Assembly: GCA_003978875.1 (NCBI GenBank)
Contig: QNXQ01000154.1
Coordinates: 1-9,159, forward strand
Source of the DNA: Aquifex sp.
GTDB taxonomy: Bacteria > Aquificota > Aquificia > Aquificales > Aquificaceae
Reading direction: 5' to 3'
DNA length: 9,159 nucleotides
Part shown: in pieces, positions 5,401 through 9,159 of the stretch
Layout of the letters: each line of letters begins with the position of its first letter
Position numbering within the stretch: position 1 is the first letter of the stretch
Translations under genes and position numbers: made by a program
The notes under the pieces: generated by a model
Told to the model about the DNA's origin: nothing
Databases searched by the model: none
The model's input: only the letters and a program-made list of their open reading frames with translations

Positions 5401-5905
5401 ATACTTCTTCGTAAAGCTTTTCGTCTATCCTTTTAATTCTATGTCTTTCTTTAGGTGGTTCTTCTACTTCTACAAAGTAAAGGCAGTTGGTTACACATTT
5501 TTCAACACAGGATGGTAAAAGTCCTGCTTCAACTCTCTTGTAACAATAATCACACTTTTCAACCTTTTGAGTAGCAGGATTAAAGGTAATTGCACCGTAG
5601 GGACATGCAATTATACAGGCTTTACAACCTATACATAGAGTTTGTTCTACGTAAACTATGCCATTCTTTTCCCTTTTCCGCATTGCAGAAGTGGGACAAG
5701 CTACCACACAGGGGGCAGGTTCACAATGAAAACAATTCATCGGATAATAAAAAGCTCCCGGAGTATCAGAAAAACCTTCAACTCTGAAAACCTTCATAGG
5801 TCTTATGTATAACTGCTCTAATCCCTTTTCTTGAACACATGCAACTTCACATGAGAGACAACCTATGCACCTATCAAGATCGATTAACATTACAGGTCTC
5901 TTCAT
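5393..5905 (-). CDS. Four-cluster [4Fe-4S] ferredoxin-type electron-transfer subunit (DmsB/HycB/NrfC/CooF type)
   Basis: The 170-residue protein has 16 cysteines arranged for four cubane clusters: C13/C16/C19/C23; C58/C61/C66/C70; C91/C94/C97/C101; and C118/C121/C133/C137, plus an extra C141. This layout, with CxxCx4CxxxC in the second group and Cx2Cx11Cx3C in the fourth, is that of the electron-transfer subunits of DMSO reductase, formate dehydrogenase/hydrogenase (HycB, HydN), NrfC and CooF. There is no signal peptide or twin-arginine motif, so it is probably cytoplasmic. No catalytic or membrane partner gene lies nearby, so the partner is unknown. The ATG overlaps the TGA of yggT (ATGA), making it the last gene of the extended ribosomal operon. 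Its tail overlaps the convergent antiporter gene. Confidence 0.88.
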   Translation of the reverse strand: MKRPVMLIDLDRCIGCLSCEVACVQEKGLEQLYIRPMKVFRVEGFSDTPGAFYYPMNCFHCEPAPCVVACPTSAMRKREKNGIVYVEQTLCIGCKACIIACPYGAITFNPATQKVEKCDYCYKRVEAGLLPSCVEKCVTNCLYFVEVEEPPKERHRIKRIDEKLYEEVFK

Positions 5906-6141
5906 CTTGCCAGAACTCTCTGTAGGATTGACAAAATAATAATAAGGATAAAGGGAGAGAAATCAATACCGTTGATAGGTTTTACAACACTCCTTATAGG
6001 CCTCAGCAGTGGTTCAACAATCCAATCTATATACCAGTAAAACCTACTATTCCGTATTTGAGGAAACCAGGAACCGAGAGCGTGGATAAAAACAAGGATA
6101 ATAAGAAGCTGAAGAAGAACTTTAATGAGCTTTATTATCAC
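5902..6141 (-). CDS. YggT-family small integral membrane protein
   Basis: The 79-residue protein has two hydrophobic segments (about 3-22 and 62-76). The family signature lies between them: a W25-containing region, EPLLRPIR (43-50) and DFSPFI (60-65). YggT/YlmG proteins are small membrane proteins, often next to division or growth genes; in some bacteria and plastids they are linked to osmotic stress or nucleoid/septum organisation. The exact role is unknown. It starts with GTG, whose first G is the last base of the rplQ stop codon TAG, and no ATG is available in the N-terminal region. The 3' end overlaps the FeS gene start (ATGA). Tight coupling on both sides suggests co-translation with rplQ. 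Confidence 0.87.
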   Translation of the reverse strand: MIIKLIKVLLQLLIILVFIHALGSWFPQIRNSRFYWYIDWIVEPLLRPIRSVVKPINGIDFSPFILIIILSILQRVLAR

Positions 6142-6497
6142 TATTCAACCCATTCGATTATAGCCATTTCCGCTCCATCACCCTTTCTTCTGAATGGAAG
6201 TCTAATAATTCTCACGTATCCACCGTTTCTTCCTTCGAATCTTGGGGCTATTTCTTCAAATAGTTTTTTGATAGCGGGTTTATCGGGAAGTCTGCTCAAA
6301 GCCTGTCTTCTCGCGTGAAGTGTTCCTTCTTTTGCAAGTTCTACTAAGGGCTCAATAAAACTTCTAAGGGCTTTAGCCCTTTCCACAGTTGTTTCTATTC
6401 TTTCATCAAAGATTAGTGCCCTTGCAAGGGATCTGTAAAGGGCAAGCCTTTGCTCTTTAGTTCTATCAAAGTGCTTTTTCTTAACCCTATGTCTCAT
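6141..6497 (-). CDS. rplQ: 50S ribosomal protein L17
   Basis: L17 binds 23S rRNA near the peptide exit tunnel region of the large subunit. The 118-residue sequence shows the family start MRHRVKKKHFDR, the helix QRLALYRSLARALI (16-29), RIETTVERAKALRSFIEPLV (33-52) and the C-terminal GGYVRIIRLPFRRKGDGAEMAIIEWVE region. The ATG has GAGG eight bases upstream, with the Shine-Dalgarno overlapping the rpoA stop codon. It lies five bases after rpoA, the classic end of the alpha operon. Confidence 0.97.
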   Translation of the reverse strand: MRHRVKKKHFDRTKEQRLALYRSLARALIFDERIETTVERAKALRSFIEPLVELAKEGTLHARRQALSRLPDKPAIKKLFEEIAPRFEGRNGGYVRIIRLPFRRKGDGAEMAIIEWVE

Positions 6498-6502
6498 TTC
6501 AC

Positions 6503-7456
6503 TTACCTCTGCATTTCAATATTCATACCAAGATGTAAACCCAGTTTTTCAAGAGCTTCTTTAATTTCGGCAAGAGCCTTTCTACCTATATTTTTGGTAT
6601 TCTTAAGCTCTTCTTCTGTCATTTTTACGAGATCTCCTATAGTCGTAATACCTATTCTCTTAAGGGAGTTAAGAGCTCTTTGGGAAATGTCGAGTTCTTC
6701 TATTGAAAGTGAAAGCTTTTCCGTCAATTCATCCGTCGCAACTTTTTGTTCAACTACCGGTTTTTCTACGGATACATTTTCGAGTAATTCATAGTGTTTC
6801 TTAAGTATCTGGAGAGCTTCTTTTAAAGATTCTTCGGGAGTTTTAACTCCGTTGGTAAATATTTCCATTATAAGCTTTTCGTACGTGGACTTTTTCCCTA
6901 CCCTTACATTTTCTATTCTGAAACCTACTTTTTTCACAGGTGAAAAATCCGCATCTACTAATATCCAGCCCACCTCTCCTATGGTTTCCATTTCTTCCGT
7001 AGGAACGTATCCTCTACCTCTTTCTACTCTTATTTCTATATTTAGCTCTTTATCCGGTGCAGTTATTGTAGCTATATATTGTTCGGGATTTAATATCTCA
7101 ACGTTAGGAGGAGTTTTTATATCCGCAGCTTTTACCTCTCCTTCACCCTTTTTTTGAAGGTATAGGATTTCTACGTCTCCCTCTCCTTTCATAACGAATT
7201 TTATCTTTTTTAGATTAGCTATAAGCTCGAGGGCGTCTTCCTGAACACCCTCGATAGCGGAAAATTCATGGTATATACCGTAAATTTTCACCGCGGTTAT
7301 TGCTGTTCCGGAAATAGAGGAAAGCAAAACCCTTCTTAGTGAGTTTCCGACTGTAGTTCCAAAGCCTCTTTCTAAAGGTTCTACTATCAGTCTTCCATAG
7401 GTATCCGTTTTCTCCTCCCAGAATATCTTATCGGGGTACACGAAATCGTTTAGCAT
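6503..7456 (-). CDS. rpoA: DNA-directed RNA polymerase alpha subunit
   Basis: Alpha dimerises to nucleate assembly of core RNA polymerase and contacts promoter UP elements and activators. Residues 1-228 form the N-terminal dimerisation domain, including GFGTTVGNSLRRVLLSSI (31-48), EFSAIEGVQED (64-74) and VERGRGYVP (144-152). A linker of about 20 residues (229-248) follows. The C-terminal domain covers about 249-317, ending LGLHLGMNIEMQR. In that domain R260 and N263 align with R265 and N268 of E. coli, and N289, G291 and K293 with N294, G296 and K298, so the DNA-contacting surface looks intact. Length (317) is close to the usual 310-330. GGAGG lies six bases before the ATG, and rpsD ends twelve bases upstream. 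Confidence 0.98.
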   Translation of the reverse strand: MLNDFVYPDKIFWEEKTDTYGRLIVEPLERGFGTTVGNSLRRVLLSSISGTAITAVKIYGIYHEFSAIEGVQEDALELIANLKKIKFVMKGEGDVEILYLQKKGEGEVKAADIKTPPNVEILNPEQYIATITAPDKELNIEIRVERGRGYVPTEEMETIGEVGWILVDADFSPVKKVGFRIENVRVGKKSTYEKLIMEIFTNGVKTPEESLKEALQILKKHYELLENVSVEKPVVEQKVATDELTEKLSLSIEELDISQRALNSLKRIGITTIGDLVKMTEEELKNTKNIGRKALAEIKEALEKLGLHLGMNIEMQR

Positions 7457-7468
7457 TCAAAACCTCCA

Positions 7469-8104
7469 TTAAACTTTTGAATAGAACTCAATGATGTACT
7501 GTAGGTTTATCGGGATTTCCAGATATTCCTGAACGTTTTCGGGAAGTCTTATTACCCTACCTCTAAAGTTGTCTTTATCAAGCTCCAGCCAGCTGGGTAT
7601 TGACCTGGGGTCTATGTTATCCAGATTTTCCTTGATAAAGGGAATATCCCTTGAGCTTTCCTTAATCTCTATTACATCTCCGGGTTCTACCAGATAAGAA
7701 GGTATATTAACTTTCTTGCCGTTTACGAGAACGTGTCCGTGAGCTACCAGTTGTCTTGCTTGTCTTCTTGTTGAGGCAAATCCGAGTCTGTAGACTACGT
7801 TATCCAATCTCCTTTCGAGATATTGAAGGAGCATCTCACCGGTATTTTCCTTAGATTTGGAAGCCATTTCAAAGTACCTTTTGAATTGCTTTTCTCTAAG
7901 GCCTCCGTATAGAAATTTAAGCTTTTGCTTTTCCATAAGACGGAGGCCGTATTCAGTTAATTTCTTTCTTCTCCCGTACTTTCTACCGTGTTGTCCGGGT
8001 GGATAATTTCTCCTTGCAAGTATTTTAGGAGCGGACTTTTTACCAGAAACTACTACACCAAACCTTCTATCAAGTTTTACCCAAGGACCAATGTATCTAC
8101 CCAT
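7469..8104 (-). CDS. rpsD: 30S ribosomal protein S4 (zinc-free type)
   Basis: S4 is a primary 16S rRNA-binding protein that nucleates 30S assembly and in E. coli represses its own operon. The 211-residue sequence has the N-terminal MGRYIGP, RRNYPPGQHGRK (31-42), and the S4 RNA-binding domain at about 98-160 (ERRLDNVVYRLGFASTRRQA then VNGKKVNIPSYLVEPGD). The zinc-binding cysteines present in many bacterial S4 N-terminal regions are absent: there is no cysteine in the whole protein, so this is the C-minus form. The ATG immediately follows the rpsK stop, with GGAGG nine bases upstream inside rpsK. Confidence 0.98.
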   Translation of the reverse strand: MGRYIGPWVKLDRRFGVVVSGKKSAPKILARRNYPPGQHGRKYGRRKKLTEYGLRLMEKQKLKFLYGGLREKQFKRYFEMASKSKENTGEMLLQYLERRLDNVVYRLGFASTRRQARQLVAHGHVLVNGKKVNIPSYLVEPGDVIEIKESSRDIPFIKENLDNIDPRSIPSWLELDKDNFRGRVIRLPENVQEYLEIPINLQYIIEFYSKV

Positions 8105-8482
8105 TTATACTCTCCTCCTAGCAGGTGGTCTACAACCATTATGGGGAATGGGAGTAACGTCTCTTATAGCTGTAACCTTTACACCTGAAGCGAAAACTGC
8201 TCTTACAGCTGATTCCCTTCCGGCACCGGGGCCTTTTACCCAAATCTCAACTTCCTGAAGCCCATACTCTTTTGCCATTTTCATAGCTTTTTGAGCTGCA
8301 AGCTGAGCCGCATAAGGGGTAGATTTTCTGGTTCCTTTAAATCCAACAGTTCCACCGCTGGCCCAAGCTATGGTATTTCCTTGCATATCGGTAACGTTTA
8401 CTATCGTGTTGTTAAATGTGGTGTATATGTGAACTATTCCTTTTGTAACTTGTCTTTTTTGTTTCTTTTTCTTTTTAGCCAT
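8105..8482 (-). CDS. rpsK: 30S ribosomal protein S11
   Basis: S11 sits on the platform of the 30S subunit, next to the mRNA exit and S7/S18. The 125-residue protein has a lysine-rich N-terminus (MAKKKKKQKR). It carries the family blocks TFNNTIVNVTD (22-32), WASGGTVGFKGTRKSTPYAA (40-59), VKGPGAGRESAVRA (82-95) and the C-terminal VTPIPHNGCRPPARRRV (109-125). GGAGG lies ten bases upstream of the ATG. It lies 16 bases after rpsM and directly abuts rpsD. Confidence 0.98.
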   Translation of the reverse strand: MAKKKKKQKRQVTKGIVHIYTTFNNTIVNVTDMQGNTIAWASGGTVGFKGTRKSTPYAAQLAAQKAMKMAKEYGLQEVEIWVKGPGAGRESAVRAVFASGVKVTAIRDVTPIPHNGCRPPARRRV

Positions 8483-8498
8483 TGCTATCTAACCTCCC

Positions 8499-8882
8499 TT
8501 ATTTAGCTTTACCCTTTCTTGTTGTTCCACCTACAGTTCTTCTCTTTCCTTTTCTGGTTCTGGCATTCGTTCTCGTTTGCTGTCCTCTCACAGGGAGCCC
8601 TCTAGCGTGTCTTATTCCTCTGTAGCATCCCATATCTCTGAGCTTCTTAATATTTAATTGAACTTCCCTTCTTAAGTCTCCTTCCACTTTGTAGTTTTCG
8701 TCTATGAACTTTCTGAGAAGATTTAGTTCGTCCGGGGTAAGTTCTCCCACCCTCTTGGTGCAAGGTATTCCGGTTTTTTCACATATTTCCCTTGCACGAG
8801 ACCAACCTATACCATAGATATAAGTAAGTGCTACTTCCAATTTTTTATGGTTGGGTAAGTCTACTCCAGCTATTCTGGCCAT
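8499..8882 (-). CDS. rpsM: 30S ribosomal protein S13
   Basis: S13 lies in the head of the 30S subunit and forms bridges to the 50S subunit and contacts with P-site tRNA. The 127-residue protein begins MARIAGVDLPNHKK, has the helix-two-turns-helix region (15-80) with TYIYGIGWSRA (20-30), and the signature GCYRGIRHARGLPVRGQ (85-101) followed by TRTNARTRKG (103-112). The basic C-terminal tail (KGKRRTVGGTTRKGKAK) reaches toward the tRNA. GGAGG is six bases upstream of the ATG, and rpmJ ends 14 bases before it. Confidence 0.98.
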   Translation of the reverse strand: MARIAGVDLPNHKKLEVALTYIYGIGWSRAREICEKTGIPCTKRVGELTPDELNLLRKFIDENYKVEGDLRREVQLNIKKLRDMGCYRGIRHARGLPVRGQQTRTNARTRKGKRRTVGGTTRKGKAK

Positions 8883-8896
8883 GCTTTACCTCCGCC

Positions 8897-9010
8897 TTAG
8901 CCCTGTTTCTGCTTGTGGCTGGGAATTTCACAAATTACCATAACTCTTCCTTTTCTCCTAATAATTTTGCACTTAGCACATCTCTTCTTAACAGAAGACC
9001 TTACCTTCAT
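8897..9010 (-). CDS. rpmJ: 50S ribosomal protein L36 (37 residues, zinc-ribbon type)
   Basis: A 37-codon gene reading MKVRSSVKKRCAKCK, then IIRRKGRVMVICEIPSHKQKQG. L36 is a small zinc-binding protein of the large subunit. The zinc ligands C11, C14, C27 and H32 are all present, so this is the zinc-containing form. The gene lies between infA and rpsM, its standard place. GGAGG at 9021-9025 is ten bases before this ATG. An out-of-frame ATG at 9015-9017 lies between them and is ignored because only the chosen frame gives L36. Confidence 0.95.
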   Translation of the reverse strand: MKVRSSVKKRCAKCKIIRRKGRVMVICEIPSHKQKQG

Positions 9011-9035
9011 CCGTCATAAACCTCCAGCAAACGGA

Positions 9036-9071
9036 ATATCTTAGTATAATTCAAGCTTTTGGAAAATTCAA
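9036..9071 (-). promoter_or_regulatory. Internal promoter for rpmJ-rpsM-rpsK-rpsD-rpoA-rplQ
   Basis: In the 63-base infA-rpmJ gap, the minus strand has TTGAAT (9066-9071) and TATACT (9043-9048) separated by exactly 17 bases. Initiation is expected near 9036, giving a leader of about 26 bases that contains the GGAGG of rpmJ. The match is the best sigma-70-like site in the window and could drive the alpha-operon genes independently of infA. Confidence 0.55.
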
Positions 9072-9073
9072 GT

Positions 9074-9159
9074 TTACAGCCTGTATACGATTCTTCCACG
9101 GGTAAGGTCGTAGGGAGAAAGTTCCACTTTAACTCTATCACCGGGTAAAATCCTTATAA
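9074..9159 (-). CDS. infA: Translation initiation factor IF-1 (C-terminal part; gene continues past the right edge)
   Basis: Only the last 27 codons and the stop are inside the window. They read IRILPGDRVKVELSPYDLTR followed by GRIVYRL, which matches the conserved C-terminus of IF-1 (RIL.GD.V.VELSPYDL..GRI.YR). IF-1 is an OB-fold protein that occupies the 30S A site during initiation. Its position just upstream of rpmJ on the same strand is the usual bacterial order infA-rpmJ-rpsM. Confidence 0.93.
   Translation of the reverse strand, partial: IRILPGDRVKVELSPYDLTRGRIVYRL

Noticed and set aside
5590..6318. Plus-strand open frames opposite the FeS gene and yggT/rplQ (5590-5787 and 6058-6318)
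   Set aside because: Their minus-strand counterparts have clear family motifs, and these frames show none.
6450..6794. 114-codon plus-strand open frame opposite rpoA/rplQ
   Set aside because: It is antisense to two highly conserved genes; the Ser/Phe-rich product is what the reverse strand of such genes typically yields.
6852..7157. 101-codon plus-strand open frame opposite rpoA
   Set aside because: Antisense shadow of the alpha N-terminal domain with no start signals.
7988..8506. Plus-strand open frames opposite rpsD and rpsK (7988-8188 and 8291-8506)
   Set aside because: Both are antisense to confidently identified ribosomal genes and lack a ribosome binding site.
8828..9019. 63-codon plus-strand open frame
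   Set aside because: It lies opposite rpmJ and the start of rpsM; the minus strand holds the real L36 gene.

Overview
The window looks like chromosomal DNA from a thermophilic, Aquifex-like bacterium. This rests on charged (Lys/Glu/Arg-rich), compact proteins, very short or absent intergenic spaces, a zinc-free S4 protein and strong GGAGG ribosome binding sites. The organism is inferred from overall character, not from a database match.

Layout, left to right. (1) Positions 1-127 hold no recognisable gene. They form a GC-rich, hairpin-dense segment directly behind a prematurely ending efflux adaptor gene. (2) Positions 128-2418, minus strand, carry a three-gene efflux cluster: a small Cys/His-containing secreted or membrane-anchored protein, a TolC/CusC-type outer-membrane channel and a CusB/HlyD-type periplasmic adaptor. 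The adaptor stops at 240 residues, well short of the family length. No inner-membrane pump is visible; it could lie past the left edge. (3) Positions 2474-3844, plus strand, carry hfq (a divergent Sm-like RNA chaperone) followed by hflX (ribosome-associated GTPase). (4) pyrE (minus) and a CaCA-family cation antiporter gene (plus) diverge from a 45-bp spacer at 4387-4431. (5) Positions 5393-9159, minus strand, carry the end of the ribosomal 'alpha' operon: infA (partial), rpmJ (37 codons), rpsM, rpsK, rpsD, rpoA and rplQ. It runs without a break into yggT (membrane protein) and a gene for a four-cluster [4Fe-4S] electron-transfer protein.

How the genes work together. The right half is the core translation/transcription operon, with a likely internal promoter in the infA-rpmJ gap and two accessory genes joined by overlapping start/stop codons. 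The middle is RNA regulation, pyrimidine synthesis and ion transport. Two convergent pairs (hflX/pyrE and antiporter/FeS) overlap at their stop codons, and two divergent pairs share packed promoter regions. Several plus- and minus-strand genes here have a TATAAT-like box so close to the ATG that their mRNAs are probably leaderless or nearly so, while the ribosomal and efflux genes have classic Shine-Dalgarno sites.

The least explained part is the left edge: the structured segment after the truncated adaptor gene, which may be a mobile-element remnant (possibly an IS200/IS605 right end). I found no CRISPR array, rRNA, tRNA or complete insertion sequence.
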